This document shows, in pieces, positions 27,245-36,725 of a DNA stretch of 64,000 nucleotides. Source of the stretch: Pragia fontium DSM 5563 = ATCC 49100. Lineage in GTDB: Bacteria > Pseudomonadota > Gammaproteobacteria > Enterobacterales > Enterobacteriaceae. How positions within the stretch are numbered: position 1 is the stretch's first letter; each line of letters opens with the position of its first letter. The DNA is taken from contig NZ_FOLW01000005.1 in NCBI RefSeq assembly GCF_900112475.1, positions 186,001 to 250,000 of the forward strand, written 5' to 3'. A program made the position numbers and the translations under genes. The notes beneath the pieces are model-generated. The model was given only the letters and a program-made list of their open reading frames with translations, did no database searches and was not told where the DNA came from.

Positions 27245-27568
27245 ATGAAATATCAAACCTCGTTCTGTGCGAAAGCGCTTTTATTACTTATTACATGGAT
27301 TGTACCGTTATCAGTGACTTACGCAGATAATACTGGTCGAATTACATTTTATGGTGTTGTAGTAGACACCGGGTGCCAATTTTCAACTAACGATACAGGT
27401 ATTACCCAAACTTGTGCAAAAGGTAATAAGGTCGTGACAAGCCAGATGGCGATCAGTAAAACGCGGGATAATGTAGAGATGGCTTCTGTCGATCATTCTT
27501 CGAATGTCCATTTTTACTGGTTAGATAAAGCGAAAGGGCTGGGCATAACCGAAGTTACCTATAAATAG
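27245..27568 (+). CDS. small exported protein, fimbrial-subunit-like N-terminus
   Basis: This encodes a 107-residue protein with a signal peptide (MKYQTSFCAKALLLLITWIVPLSVTYA, cleavage before DNTG). The mature start, GRITFYGVVVDTGCQF, resembles the first strand and conserved Cys of type 1 fimbrial subunits (G-I-x-F-x-G-x-V-x-x-x-C). A second Cys follows in TCAKGNK. At about 80 mature residues it is only half a pilin and lacks a clear C-terminal beta-zipper motif, so it is not an ordinary subunit. The ribosome-binding site GGTGGAG supports the ATG at 27245. No usher or chaperone is nearby. It is inserted between yeiR and yeiP, where E. coli has no gene. Confidence 0.6.
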   Translation: MKYQTSFCAKALLLLITWIVPLSVTYADNTGRITFYGVVVDTGCQFSTNDTGITQTCAKGNKVVTSQMAISKTRDNVEMASVDHSSNVHFYWLDKAKGLGITEVTYK

Positions 27569-27585
27569 CTGGAATTATCAAGAAT

Positions 27586-27614
27586 CGCCCTGTCGTTGCA
27601 GACAGGGCGTTTTT
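27586..27614. terminator. terminator between the small exported protein and yeiP
   Basis: CGCCCTGTC/GACAGGGCG forms a 9-bp stem with a 6-nt loop and is followed by a T-run. The genes on either side converge. Confidence 0.88.
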
Positions 27615-27622
27615 ATAGGTTA

Positions 27623-28195
27623 TTAATCTGCACGGCTCATATAACGACGTTCTGGGATATGAATTCGAATTCTTTCGCCGGATTCCAGATATTCAGGCAC
27701 TTGAATCGTCAAACCTGTGCTCATCGTTGCCGGTTTATTACGGGCACTGGCTGAGGCGCCTTTAATGCCGGGTGCCGTTTCAATAATTTCCATATCGACG
27801 GTTTGCGGTAATTCAAGCGCAATGACTTGACCTTCTACGGTCAATACCTGAATACCAGGAATGCCACCCTCAGGAATGAATAACAGCTCTTCTTCAATTT
27901 GCTCTTTTTTGAAGATGTACGGGGTATAGTCTTCATCATCCATAAAGACATATTCATCACCATCAATATAGGAAAATGTCACCTGACGACGGCTCAGGTT
28001 GATTTCATCGATAATGTCGTCACCTTTAAAGCGTTCTTCTACTTTAAGTCCGGTACGAATATCCGAGAAACGCATTTTATAGAGTGTACTTGCACCGCGG
28101 GCGCTTGGGCTCTGGACTTCGATATCGCGCACTAACAACATTTTTCCATTGTAGTTAACCGCCATACCGCGTTTTATTTCATTTGCTCTTGGCAT
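27623..28195 (-). CDS. yeiP: elongation factor P-like protein YeiP
   Basis: This encodes a 190-residue EF-P paralogue, the length of E. coli YeiP (EfpL), which acts on ribosomes stalled at particular proline-containing motifs. It starts [43 protein letters not shown]. The loop around SARGAS corresponds to the EF-P modification loop. It ends with the OB-fold segment [31 protein letters not shown]. The start at 28195 matches the family; seven codons further upstream are open but not conserved. Confidence 0.96.
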   Translation of the reverse strand: MPRANEIKRGMAVNYNGKMLLVRDIEVQSPSARGASTLYKMRFSDIRTGLKVEERFKGDDIIDEINLSRRQVTFSYIDGDEYVFMDDEDYTPYIFKKEQIEEELLFIPEGGIPGIQVLTVEGQVIALELPQTVDMEIIETAPGIKGASASARNKPATMSTGLTIQVPEYLESGERIRIHIPERRYMSRAD

Positions 28196-28321
28196 ATAAA
28201 GTGACCTGTTTTTCACTGATTAGAATGATTGGCGACAAATTACTCGTGAGCAGGAAAACTGGCAAGAAAAAAGATGTCAGCAAACAAATAAAAGTCATAA
28301 ACAGTCGATGGAGGTGGTTGA

Positions 28322-28352
28322 GGCATCAGAACTGAGCAAAACGTCTGATGCC
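28322..28352 (-). terminator. hairpin downstream of mtr
   Basis: GGCATCAGA/TCTGATGCC is a perfect 9-bp stem with a 13-nt loop, placed just after the permease stop codon. There is no good T-run, so termination is uncertain. Confidence 0.45.
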
Positions 28353-28360
28353 TGAGTGGG

Positions 28361-29599
28361 TTATTTATAGACGGGCAGCAGGTTAAGCATTGAACTAATG
28401 TGGGCAATGATGTTTATCACGCCGAACAGAATAACGAAATAGATCATGAAATTGCCTCCAGGGGCATGATATTTCGCTGCTGGGAACCGCTTACGGCTTG
28501 AACGCGCCAACATGGCAGGCACAATGACTGCCCAGATGGTCGCGGCTAAACCCGCAAAGCCAATGGCATAGAGAAAGCCATCAGGAAAGAATAATGCGGC
28601 CAGAGTCGGTGGAACAAAGGTCACTAACGCCGATTTTGTCCGGCCGCTGGAGGTATCTTCAAACTTGAAGAAATCAGCAATATAGTCGAGTAAACCCAGG
28701 GATACACCCAAAAATGAACTGGCTAATGCCATATAAGAGAAAGCGTTAAGCAGTTGTTTTACAATTGGGGTTACGGTGCCATTATCCAACTGTGCCAGAA
28801 GATTCCCGATATTACCGCCTTCAGAAATTACCTGTTTAAAGGCTGAACGAGGGATGTTTCCCTGAATAACGAACTGCCACAGTAAATAAATCACCAACGC
28901 AATTAAGGTACCAAACAACAGACTACGAACCACTGACTGGGTATGTTGGCCGTAATATTTCACCAGGCCCGGCACATTACCGTGATAACCAAATGAAGCT
29001 AATAAATAAGGTAAGGCTGCCAGCGCATAAGGCAGATATTCAGCATGGCTTTCATTCCGATTGAATAGCACGTCTGGCTGAACTTGCGTAAACATATCGC
29101 TAACGGAAAAAACGAAAGTAATCACCATACCGCCAATAAGAATGCTATTAATTCGGTCAACGGCTTTGGTGGATAACCAAACGATAAATGCGACTAAGAT
29201 CGCGAATATCAGCCCGGCCATGGTCTGATTAATCGGTAAGACCGACGTTAAGGTATGGCTGATAATCGAGCCACCGGCTGAAATATAGGCATAGGTCAAA
29301 ATATAAAGCACAAAGGCGACGGACAAGCCATTGATGGTGTTCCACAGATTGCCTAACAGGCTCTTCACCATCGTATGAAAGCTAGAGCCCATCGCGTAAT
29401 TGAGGTTAGCTTCCAACAACATTAACCCGGACATAAACATGCAAAACCAAGTATAGATAAGCATAAGTGTCGAGCCACTGAACCAAACGCCAGAGGTAAC
29501 AATAGGAATCGAGAACATTCCTGCGCCAACGGCAGTACCGGCAATGATCATCGCGCCACCGAAGACAGAAGGGCGCTTAAAAGGCTGGGTTTGGGACAT
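28361..29599 (-). CDS. mtr: tryptophan-specific (aromatic amino acid) permease, Mtr-like
   Basis: This encodes a 412-residue, 11-helix transporter of the aromatic amino acid permease family (Mtr, TnaB, TyrP). The N-terminal GGAMIIAGTAVGAGMFSIPIV and LLEANLNYAMGSSFHTM are shared family motifs, as is FGYHGNVPGLVKYYG. The C-terminus GVINIIAHISSMLNLLPVYK resembles Mtr (NLLPVYQ) more than TnaB. Upstream there is a TrpR-like operator and a TyrR-like box, the two regulators of E. coli mtr. It is inserted between yeiP and yeiW, unlike E. coli. Confidence 0.85.
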   Translation of the reverse strand: MSQTQPFKRPSVFGGAMIIAGTAVGAGMFSIPIVTSGVWFSGSTLMLIYTWFCMFMSGLMLLEANLNYAMGSSFHTMVKSLLGNLWNTINGLSVAFVLYILTYAYISAGGSIISHTLTSVLPINQTMAGLIFAILVAFIVWLSTKAVDRINSILIGGMVITFVFSVSDMFTQVQPDVLFNRNESHAEYLPYALAALPYLLASFGYHGNVPGLVKYYGQHTQSVVRSLLFGTLIALVIYLLWQFVIQGNIPRSAFKQVISEGGNIGNLLAQLDNGTVTPIVKQLLNAFSYMALASSFLGVSLGLLDYIADFFKFEDTSSGRTKSALVTFVPPTLAALFFPDGFLYAIGFAGLAATIWAVIVPAMLARSSRKRFPAAKYHAPGGNFMIYFVILFGVINIIAHISSMLNLLPVYK

Positions 29600-29629
29600 G
29601 TTAATGCTTTCCTGATTGGATGTTGTATT

Positions 29630-29647
29630 GTACTAGTGGGATGATAC
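29630..29647 (-). promoter_or_regulatory. TrpR-operator-like site
   Basis: The 18-mer at this position has a perfect left half-operator GTACTAGT and a poor right half (4 of 8 against ACTAGTAC). On the minus strand it overlaps TACAAT, a plausible -10 element of the permease gene, and ends about 30 bases before its start codon. Confidence 0.45.
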
Positions 29648-29662
29648 GCGGATGCCGGTTTT

Positions 29663-29680
29663 TGTAAACAAATTTTTGTT
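29663..29680. promoter_or_regulatory. TyrR-box-like site
   Basis: TGTAAA-N6-TTTGTT matches the TyrR consensus TGTAAA-N6-TTTACA in one half completely and in 4 of 6 positions of the other. It lies 16 bases upstream of the TrpR-like site. Confidence 0.45.
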
Positions 29681-29814
29681 TGTCGATAGCGATAATTAAA
29701 CCGGTTTGTTCGCGGTGGGTTAGCTATTTTAACCTGTCTATTAGTAACCACTGGTTATTATGATGCAGGACTGCTATGGTCACCGCCTGCTCTTGTTATT
29801 ACGGAAAATGTTCC

Positions 29815-30072
29815 ATGGAATGTCGTTCTGGTTGTGGTGCATGTTGTATCGGATTATCAATATCCAGTCCTATTCCCGGCATGCCTGACGGTAAACCTGC
29901 TGATGTTCCGTGTATCCATTTAGATCAGAATTTCCGCTGCAATATTTTTCATCATCCTGAACGACCTAAAGTGTGTGCTCAGTTAAAGCCCTGTCTTGAT
30001 ATGTGCTTGAATAACCGGGATGAAGCACTGGATTATCTGCGAGAACTAGAAATATTAACCACACCTTGTTAA
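29815..30072 (+). CDS. yeiW: YeiW-like cysteine-rich metal-binding protein (YkgJ/UPF0153 family)
   Basis: This encodes an 85-residue protein. [37 protein letters not shown] closely parallels E. coli YeiW. It has the family's CxxxCGACC, a central Cys in CNIF and a C-terminal [11 protein letters not shown]. These cysteines probably chelate zinc or iron; the function is unknown. The ATG at 29815 matches YeiW; an upstream ATG (29776) would add 13 residues. In E. coli yeiW neighbours yeiP and setB. Confidence 0.9.
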   Translation: MECRSGCGACCIGLSISSPIPGMPDGKPADVPCIHLDQNFRCNIFHHPERPKVCAQLKPCLDMCLNNRDEALDYLRELEILTTPC

Positions 30073-30153
30073 TCGAACGGTAAATTTCCTCTATCAAAAT
30101 CAAATATTCAGGTAATAGTCGAGCAATTGCACAAAAATCACGCTAGAATCACC

Positions 30154-30165
30154 TGAAACGATCCA
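30154..30165 (+). promoter_or_regulatory. Cra (FruR) operator-like site before fruK
   Basis: TGAAACGATCCA differs from the Cra consensus TGAAACGATTCA at one position. It lies 87 bases before the fruK start. In E. coli Cra represses the fruBKA operon from such sites upstream of fruB. Confidence 0.7.
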
Positions 30166-30251
30166 CCAAAGATAAACAGGGGAACGCATCAGCGTTTTTT
30201 GCTTTTTAAACGGTGGTGGCTGACAGATTTGACAGATGAAAGAAGAGATCG

Positions 30252-31190
30252 ATGAACAGACGTGTAGCGACAATAACCTTAAATCCTGCTTATGACTTAG
30301 TTGGCTATTGCCCAAATATTGCTTTGGGTGATGTTAATTTAGTGAGAACGGCAGGGTTACATGCGGCCGGTAAGGGAATCAATGTCGCTAAGGTATTAAA
30401 AGACTTAGGTATTGATGTCACCGTCGGTGGTTTTTTAGGAAAAGATAATCAGGATGGTTTTCAGCAGTTATTCAGTGAACTGGGTATTGCCAACCGCTTT
30501 CAGGTTGTTCCGGGGCGCACCCGAATTAACGTGAAGTTGACTGAAGCAAATAATGATGTGACTGACTTTAATTTTTCAGGTTTTGAAGTGAGTCCGGCTG
30601 ATTGGCAGCGCTTTATGGCGGACTCCCTGTCGTGGTTAGGGCAGTTTGATATGGTTGCCGTCAGCGGTAGTCTACCTGCCGGTGTTGATCCCGAATCATT
30701 TAGCGACTGGATGCGCCAACTACGTAGCCAGTGTCCGTGCATTATTTTTGATAGTAGTCGGGAAGCATTTTCTGCCGGTTTGAAAGCCTCTCCGTGGTTA
30801 GTTAAGCCTAATCGACGCGAGCTGGAGATTTGGATGGGGCGTCCATTACCAACACTGGAAGATGTGGTGGAAGCGGCTCATGCGTTGCGTGAAGATGGTA
30901 TTGCCCATGTGGTGATCTCCCTTGGTGTCGAAGGGGCGTTATGGGTTAATGCCTCCGGTGCTTGGTTAGCGAAACCGCCAACTTGTGAAGTTGTCAGCAC
31001 CGTCGGTGCCGGTGATTCGATGGTAGGTGGCCTGATTTATGGTTTGCTGATGCGTGAATCCAGCGAACATACATTGCGTTTGGCCACTGCGGTGGCGGTC
31101 TTGGCTGTTAGTCAGAGCAACGTCGGCATTAAAGATCGGATGCAACTGGCATCGATGATGTCGAAAGTTGAGTTAAAGCCCTTTAACTAA
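30252..31190 (+). CDS. fruK: 1-phosphofructokinase
   Basis: This encodes a 312-residue PfkB-family kinase orthologous to FruK, which phosphorylates fructose-1-phosphate to fructose-1,6-bisphosphate. It starts MNRRVATITLNPAYDLVGYCP and has the substrate motif AAGKGINVAKVLKDLG. The C-terminal ATP-binding/catalytic motif is TVGAGDSMVGGL. In E. coli it sits between fruB and fruA. Here both fructose PTS genes and setB are absent: yeiW lies upstream and nfo directly downstream. The retained Cra-like site suggests the operon promoter survived the deletion. The source of its substrate in this strain is not visible in the window. Confidence 0.95.
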   Translation: MNRRVATITLNPAYDLVGYCPNIALGDVNLVRTAGLHAAGKGINVAKVLKDLGIDVTVGGFLGKDNQDGFQQLFSELGIANRFQVVPGRTRINVKLTEANNDVTDFNFSGFEVSPADWQRFMADSLSWLGQFDMVAVSGSLPAGVDPESFSDWMRQLRSQCPCIIFDSSREAFSAGLKASPWLVKPNRRELEIWMGRPLPTLEDVVEAAHALREDGIAHVVISLGVEGALWVNASGAWLAKPPTCEVVSTVGAGDSMVGGLIYGLLMRESSEHTLRLATAVAVLAVSQSNVGIKDRMQLASMMSKVELKPFN

Positions 31191-31212
31191 TGGTTGATAG
31201 ATTCAGAGTATT

Positions 31213-31244
31213 AAAAAGCCACTGGATAAAATCAGTGGCTTTTT
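31213..31244. terminator. bidirectional terminator between fruK and nfo
   Basis: AAAAAGCCACTG/CAGTGGCTTTTT forms a perfect 12-bp stem with an 8-nt loop between convergent genes. Confidence 0.9.
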
Positions 31245-31262
31245 GATTGGCGGACTGGCTGA

Positions 31263-32120
31263 TTATGCCGTTTCTGTCACTTTCTGTTGGCTCTTTAGCC
31301 AAGCGATTTCATCTTTCCAAATATCAGGATTAGTGGTTTCTAATATCAGCGGAATATTATCAAAGCGACTATCGCGCATAATATAGCTGAATGGCGTTTT
31401 ACCAATATTGCCTTCACCCAAACTATTATGGCGGTCGACTCGACTACCGAATTCACTTTTAGCATCGTTTAAATGCATACCGCGTAGGTATTGAAAACCG
31501 ACAATTCTGTCAAAATCGGCAAAGGTTTTATCACAAGCTTCTTCAGTACGAAGGTCGTAACCAGCGGCAAAGGCGTGACAGGTATCAATACAAACGCCAA
31601 CTCGGCTTTTATCTTCCACACCGTCAATAATTGCCGCCAGATGTTCGAATTTGAACCCCAGATTACTTCCTTGACCGGCGGTATTCTCAATGACTGCCGT
31701 GACAGTTTGGGTTTTATCTAAGGCAATGTTGATTGATTCAGCGATTTTAGCCAAGCATTCATCTTCATCGATTTGTAGCAGATGACTGCCCGGATGGAAA
31801 TTCAGTAGCGTTAAACCCAACTGCTGGCAACGTTCCATTTCATCAATAAAAGCTTCACGAGATTTTTGTAGCGCCTCTTCTACGGGATGACCAAGATTAA
31901 TCAGGTAGCTATCGTGGGGTAAAATCTGTTTGGCTTCATAGTGGTATTTTTCACAGGCATGGCGGAAAGCGCTAATCACTTCTTCCGTTAGCGGTGCAGC
32001 CCGCCATTGGCGTTGATTTTTAGTAAATAATGCAAACGCTGTAGCTTCTAACTCATGAGCGCGGATCACTGCCTGATCTACCCCACCGGATGCACTAACG
32101 TGCGCACCAACAAACTTCAT
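31263..32120 (-). CDS. nfo: endonuclease IV (AP endonuclease)
   Basis: This encodes the 285-residue orthologue of E. coli Nfo, which cleaves DNA 5' of abasic sites in base-excision repair. It starts [18 protein letters not shown]. The metal-binding motifs of the TIM barrel are visible: [56 protein letters not shown] and LILETTNPD. These place the conserved His, Glu and Asp ligands for three zinc ions. Confidence 0.98.
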   Translation of the reverse strand: MKFVGAHVSASGGVDQAVIRAHELEATAFALFTKNQRQWRAAPLTEEVISAFRHACEKYHYEAKQILPHDSYLINLGHPVEEALQKSREAFIDEMERCQQLGLTLLNFHPGSHLLQIDEDECLAKIAESINIALDKTQTVTAVIENTAGQGSNLGFKFEHLAAIIDGVEDKSRVGVCIDTCHAFAAGYDLRTEEACDKTFADFDRIVGFQYLRGMHLNDAKSEFGSRVDRHNSLGEGNIGKTPFSYIMRDSRFDNIPLILETTNPDIWKDEIAWLKSQQKVTETA

Positions 32121-32219
32121 ATTTATTCTCCTGTGTTATCGGCTTTGATTATCTCACATTTTACCCTGTGACACCTATTAACAAATCTTTAACCTTAACA
32201 GCAGGAGAATCAGGTGAGT

Positions 32220-33311
32220 TTAGATACCAAAATGAAGAATGGCCATGTTGATTAAGGCACCGCCGGCAATAAGCCAGATAAATAAGATAGAAGCCAGTAA
32301 CATGGGTTTGATACCCGCCTGTCGAATGGCGCTAACGTGAGTTGTCAGGCCTAAAGCGGCCATCGCCATGGATAGCATAATGGTATCAATATAGACCAGA
32401 GCACTAACAACGGCATGAGGTAACCAGTTTAGTGAGTTGAATCCCGCAACCATGATAAAAAATACTGCAAACCATGGAATGACGATGGGTGATTTCTGTA
32501 TTTCACCACTGCCCAGTTGTGTCGCTTGTTCTCCTCGGCTTATATAGCTGGAGAGTATTAGTAGAAAGGGAGCTAGCATCATAACGCGAATCATTTTTAC
32601 AATAACTGCACTATTTCCGGCATCATCAGAGATGGCACGTCCGGCGGCCACAACCTGAGCAACTTCATGAATAGTTGAGCCAATATAAATACCGAACTCA
32701 TTGTCAGAAAAGCCTAACAAATGGTATTGCATGTCCAGTTGATAGAGCCATGGATAAAGAAACATGGCGATGGTACCGAAGATGACCACGGTAGCTACGG
32801 CAACCGCCACTTTACTTGATTCAGCTTTAACCACCGGGTCGGCAGCCATTACCGCAGCAGCACCGCAAATACTGCTGCCGGCACCAATCAAAATGGTGGT
32901 CTGTTTATCCATTTTGAAAATACGCATTCCTAACCAATAGGCTAAGAAGAAGGTTGAAATCAGCGTTAAGGCATCAATAATAATACCGCTGACGCCAACA
33001 TCAGCGATTTGCTGAAAAGTAAGGCGAAAACCATACAGGATGATGCCTAAACGCAAGAGTTTTTGTTTGGCCAGATGGACACCGGCATCACAACTCGATG
33101 CAATGGAAGGATATACCACATTACCCAGTACCATACCGATAACAATGGCCAGCGTCAGGGCACTAAGACCAAGCTGTGCAATGGCGGGTTGGTTTGCTGC
33201 GTAAATAGACAGTCCGGTAATAGCACCAGTAAGCAGTAGGCCCGGTAATAACCGAATAATAAGTTTTGGTGGAGTATGTTCTGCGGTAGTCTGATTGTTG
33301 GTTTGTGGCAT
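32220..33311 (-). CDS. yeiH: YeiH family putative sulfate exporter (UPF0324)
   Basis: This encodes a 363-residue membrane protein with about ten helices, orthologous to E. coli YeiH. The motif [15 protein letters not shown] and the segment [14 protein letters not shown] with EVAQVVAAG are typical of the family. It is proposed to be a sulfate or sulfite exporter, but transport has not been shown for YeiH. It is divergent from yeiE, whose product is its likely regulator. Confidence 0.92.
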   Translation of the reverse strand: MPQTNNQTTAEHTPPKLIIRLLPGLLLTGAITGLSIYAANQPAIAQLGLSALTLAIVIGMVLGNVVYPSIASSCDAGVHLAKQKLLRLGIILYGFRLTFQQIADVGVSGIIIDALTLISTFFLAYWLGMRIFKMDKQTTILIGAGSSICGAAAVMAADPVVKAESSKVAVAVATVVIFGTIAMFLYPWLYQLDMQYHLLGFSDNEFGIYIGSTIHEVAQVVAAGRAISDDAGNSAVIVKMIRVMMLAPFLLILSSYISRGEQATQLGSGEIQKSPIVIPWFAVFFIMVAGFNSLNWLPHAVVSALVYIDTIMLSMAMAALGLTTHVSAIRQAGIKPMLLASILFIWLIAGGALINMAILHFGI

Positions 33312-33425
33312 AAGTCAAAACGGCCTGAGTAACTGAGATAGGTCTACAAAATAAAGTAATTAGCTATAAAAGAGAAATTGATTATATATTTATAACCTAT
33401 CGCTATAAGTGGTAAGGAACAGAAC

Positions 33426-34328
33426 ATGCATATTACTTTGCGTCAGCTTGAAATATTTGTCAGCGTGTTGAAAAGTGGATCGACCACTCAGGCTTCATCC
33501 GCATTGTCATTGTCTCAATCAGCGGTTAGTGCTGCTCTTGCCGATTTGGAAGGGCAACTAAATGCTTCTCTATTTGATCGGGTGGGTAAGCGTTTGGTGG
33601 TGAATGAAAATGGTCGGCTACTGTACCCAAAGGCGTTGATACTATTGGAGCAGGCTCAGGAAGTAGAACAACTATTTGATAAACATAGTGGTGCCCTAAG
33701 AATTGGTGCCAGTACCACTATTGGCAATTATATGCTGCCTGAAATTCTTGCTCACTATCGTCAGGACTTTCCTCATACGCCATTAGAGTTGATCGTCGGT
33801 AATAGCCGTGATGTGATTCAGGCGGCGACAGATTTTCGGGTAGATTTAGGATTAATCGAAGGCCCTTGCCACAGTCCGGATCTAATTTCTCGCCCATGGC
33901 TGAGTGATGAGCTGGTGGTGTTTGCCGCCGCAGGTCACCCTTTAACCAAAGGCTCCATTTCTATTGAAGACTTGGCCAATGCACCGTGGATATTACGAGA
34001 AACAGGGTCGGGTACGCGTGACGTTCTAGAGCATAGCTTGATGTCACACTTACCCAAAGCACGGCCCATTTTGGAACTGGGTAATTCTGAAGCCATAAAA
34101 CATGCGGTACGGCATGGTATTGGTATTAGCTGTCTGTCCCGCAGAGTGGTAGAAGAACAGCTTGCAAGTGGTTCTCTGGTTGAGTTAACCATTCCATTTG
34201 CTCCGTTGAAGCGCACGCTGTACCTGATTTATCATCGTCAAAAGCACATTTCCGCCAGTTTACGGCGTTTTTTAACCTACTGTGATTTTTCTACTGAGGT
34301 GCTGAATGAAATTCAGCGTCCAGAGTAA
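33426..34328 (+). CDS. yeiE: LysR-type transcriptional regulator YeiE
   Basis: This encodes a 300-residue LysR regulator. The N-terminal winged helix reads [42 protein letters not shown]. The effector domain follows from about residue 88 ([22 protein letters not shown]). Its position divergent to yeiH and upstream of lysP is conserved in E. coli. There YeiE has been linked to lysP and sulfite-related control. Confidence 0.95.
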   Translation: MHITLRQLEIFVSVLKSGSTTQASSALSLSQSAVSAALADLEGQLNASLFDRVGKRLVVNENGRLLYPKALILLEQAQEVEQLFDKHSGALRIGASTTIGNYMLPEILAHYRQDFPHTPLELIVGNSRDVIQAATDFRVDLGLIEGPCHSPDLISRPWLSDELVVFAAAGHPLTKGSISIEDLANAPWILRETGSGTRDVLEHSLMSHLPKARPILELGNSEAIKHAVRHGIGISCLSRRVVEEQLASGSLVELTIPFAPLKRTLYLIYHRQKHISASLRRFLTYCDFSTEVLNEIQRPE

Positions 34329-34475
34329 CCGACAATAAAAAGTAACATTATAGGGTTTTGCTAATAATATTTGTTTAATTATGAACGAATCTAATATTGA
34401 GAGGTTATCGGTTATCGGTAAACCTATCCTTTGTTACAATCGCGCTCTTTTTATGTGTAGACAGATAGGTTACGA

Positions 34476-35975
34476 ATGGCATCGGTAGAGACTAAGAGTT
34501 CACAGGGCAAACAAGCACCGGGATTGCGCCGGGTATTGAAAGCTCGGCATTTAACTATGATTGCCGTTGGCGGTTCGATTGGTACTGGTTTGTTTGTGGC
34601 ATCCGGTGCAACTATTGCGAAGGCTGGACCGGGTGGCGCGCTGTTATCTTATGCACTGATTGGTCTAATGGTCTATTTTTTGATGACCAGCTTGGGTGAA
34701 CTGGCTGCCTATATGCCGGTTTCCGGCTCGTTTTCTACCTATGGCGCTAAATATGTTGAACCGGGTTTTGGTTTCGCACTGGGATGGAACTATTGGTATA
34801 ACTGGGCGGTAACAGTAGCGGTTGACTTGGTTGCTGCGCAGTTGGTGATGCAATACTGGTTTCCGGAACCGCCGTTTGGGTTGCCCACTTGGATCTGGAG
34901 TGCGCTGTTTTTATCCATAATATTCTTACTGAATTACATTTCAGTTAAAGGATTTGGTGAAGCTGAATTTTGGTTTGCGCTGATTAAAGTGGTCACGGTG
35001 ATCATTTTTATTGGGCTCGGTATCTTAATGATTTTTGGCATCATGAAAGGTGGGCCAGAGTCAGGTTGGCATAACTGGACGATTGGTGATGCGCCATTCT
35101 CCGGCGGTTTCTCCGCCATGATTGGGGTAGCGATGATCGTGGGTTTCTCATTTCAGGGAACGGAACTGATTGGTATTGCCGCCGGTGAGTCAGCGGATCC
35201 AGGAAAAAATATTCCTCGTGCTGTGCGTCAGGTGTTCTGGCGTATTCTGCTGTTTTATATCTTTGCCATTTTGATTGTCAGCGTATTAATTCCTTATACC
35301 GATCCTAGCCTATTGCGCAATGATGAAACTGATATCAGCGTGAGTCCGTTTACCCTGGTGTTCCAGCATGCCGGTCTGTTATCCGCTGCTGCGATAATGA
35401 ATGCGGTGATTTTAACCTCGGTGCTGTCTGCTGGTAACTCCGGTATGTATGCATCAACACGCATGTTGTATGCGCTGGCCGCGGAAGGTAAAGCACCGAA
35501 GATTTTTGCCAAACTCTCATCCGGTGGTGTACCGCGTAATGCACTGATTGCCACCACCGTTGTTGCTGGACTTTGTTTCCTGACTTCAATGTTTGGTAAT
35601 CAGCAAGTCTATTTATGGTTGTTGAATACCTCGGGTATGACCGGATTTATTGCTTGGTTGGGTATTGCCATTAGTCATTACCGTTTCCGCAGAGGATATA
35701 TTGCTCAGGGGCGTTCTTTGAGTGACTTGCCTTATCGTTCAGGTTTCTTCCCGCTGGGTCCTATTTTTGCTTTCGTACTGTGCTTGATTATTACCCTTGG
35801 GCAAAACTATCAGGCATTCCTGGAAGATAATATTGACTGGGCAGGGGTTGCGGCCACTTATATTGGTATACCGCTATTTTTAGCGATTTGGTTTGGTTAT
35901 AAAATTGCTAAGCGAACCAAATTTGTTAAGTATAAAGAGATGGATTTTCCTGGCGATCAGATTACTAAGGAATAA
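34476..35975 (+). CDS. lysP: lysine-specific permease LysP
   Basis: This encodes a 499-residue, 12-helix amino acid permease orthologous to E. coli LysP, an H+-driven lysine importer that also senses lysine with CadC. Helix 1 carries the APC motif SIGTGLFVASGATIAKAGPGGALLSY. The central EITAGESADPGKNIPRAVRQVFWRI-like segment is present as IAAGESADPGKNIPRAVRQVFWR. Both tails are short and charged. Upstream, GGTTATC occurs twice in tandem (near 34405-34418), a possible regulator site. Confidence 0.96.
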   Translation: MASVETKSSQGKQAPGLRRVLKARHLTMIAVGGSIGTGLFVASGATIAKAGPGGALLSYALIGLMVYFLMTSLGELAAYMPVSGSFSTYGAKYVEPGFGFALGWNYWYNWAVTVAVDLVAAQLVMQYWFPEPPFGLPTWIWSALFLSIIFLLNYISVKGFGEAEFWFALIKVVTVIIFIGLGILMIFGIMKGGPESGWHNWTIGDAPFSGGFSAMIGVAMIVGFSFQGTELIGIAAGESADPGKNIPRAVRQVFWRILLFYIFAILIVSVLIPYTDPSLLRNDETDISVSPFTLVFQHAGLLSAAAIMNAVILTSVLSAGNSGMYASTRMLYALAAEGKAPKIFAKLSSGGVPRNALIATTVVAGLCFLTSMFGNQQVYLWLLNTSGMTGFIAWLGIAISHYRFRRGYIAQGRSLSDLPYRSGFFPLGPIFAFVLCLIITLGQNYQAFLEDNIDWAGVAATYIGIPLFLAIWFGYKIAKRTKFVKYKEMDFPGDQITKE

Positions 35976-36345
35976 GCGTCATTATCCTGAGAACAGAGCG
36001 GCATTTTATATGCCGCTTTTTCGTTTAATCGGCGGGATGAATAATTATTAAGCAAATAAGCATTCGCTATCTGGGCTGGTTTAATTTAACGATCTGAATA
36101 TCCGTAATCTTCAGAGCCTTTTTAATCGTATCTCTTTTGGCGGTGTTATATTAAACTAGGCAAAGTATTGAGTGAGAATTGCTTTAGATAGCCGTTTTAC
36201 CGTTATTTAACGCTCAACATGAGCTGAGATTTGTTAGTCATATTCAATTCATTGCTCACATAGTATGTGATAGATCTTGGTTTGTGCATTGCTATTTAAT
36301 TATAATTCATAAAACTGCAATCAATTTATTTAAGGTAACAGATTG
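35976..36345. other. intergenic region downstream of lysP
   Basis: Besides the lysP terminator I see no gene. The right end must hold the promoter of the lipoprotein pair. Confidence 0.4.
35997..36021 (+). terminator. lysP terminator
   Basis: AGCGGCAT/ATGCCGCT forms an 8-bp stem followed by TTTTT, 22 bases after the lysP stop codon. Confidence 0.88.
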
Positions 36346-36720
36346 ATGAAAAGAACATTGATGTTGGCCACGTTGGGAGTTGCGATTGTTAGTGCCAGCG
36401 GTTGTGCGAATTTGCAAAAGAAGAAAGTTCCTCAGGCAGCGGCTGTGAGTGAACAGTCGGCCTATAGTCAACGTTTTCAGGGATGCATGACCAGACTTGA
36501 AGCATTAAAAAAGCTGGACTGGAATAGCTACAATGAAAACAAAATGGTAATGGATGCGGATATGCAATCCGCGACCAAATACCTGTCAATGCGCGCCACG
36601 CTTTCACCAGATATGGTTAACGTTATGGATAGCGTTTATCAGGCAAAGCTTGCCCGTAGCTGCCAATTAATTGACAACCAGATCTTTACCTTATTGTTAC
36701 AGCAAGCTGATAGGAAATAA
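36346..36720 (+). CDS. predicted lipoprotein, 124 residues
   Basis: This encodes a small lipoprotein with a signal peptide and lipobox SASGC (Cys20). The mature part is helical in character, with two further cysteines (QGCMTRLEAL and RSCQLIDNQ) that could pair. No family was recognised. The ATG at 36346 has AAGGTAACAG upstream. It ends five bases before the Sel1-repeat lipoprotein gene, so the two form an operon and may act together at the outer membrane. Confidence 0.75.
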   Translation: MKRTLMLATLGVAIVSASGCANLQKKKVPQAAAVSEQSAYSQRFQGCMTRLEALKKLDWNSYNENKMVMDADMQSATKYLSMRATLSPDMVNVMDSVYQAKLARSCQLIDNQIFTLLLQQADRK

Positions 36721-36725
36721 CCGTT

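Noticed and set aside
27079..27330. 83-codon frame upstream of and overlapping the small exported protein
   Set aside because: It overlaps a gene with a clear signal peptide and ribosome-binding site; its own composition and start context give no support.
34329..34475. Lysine riboswitch upstream of lysP
   Set aside because: The 147-base leader is too short and lacks the conserved lysine-box helices; only a GGTTATC tandem repeat was visible.
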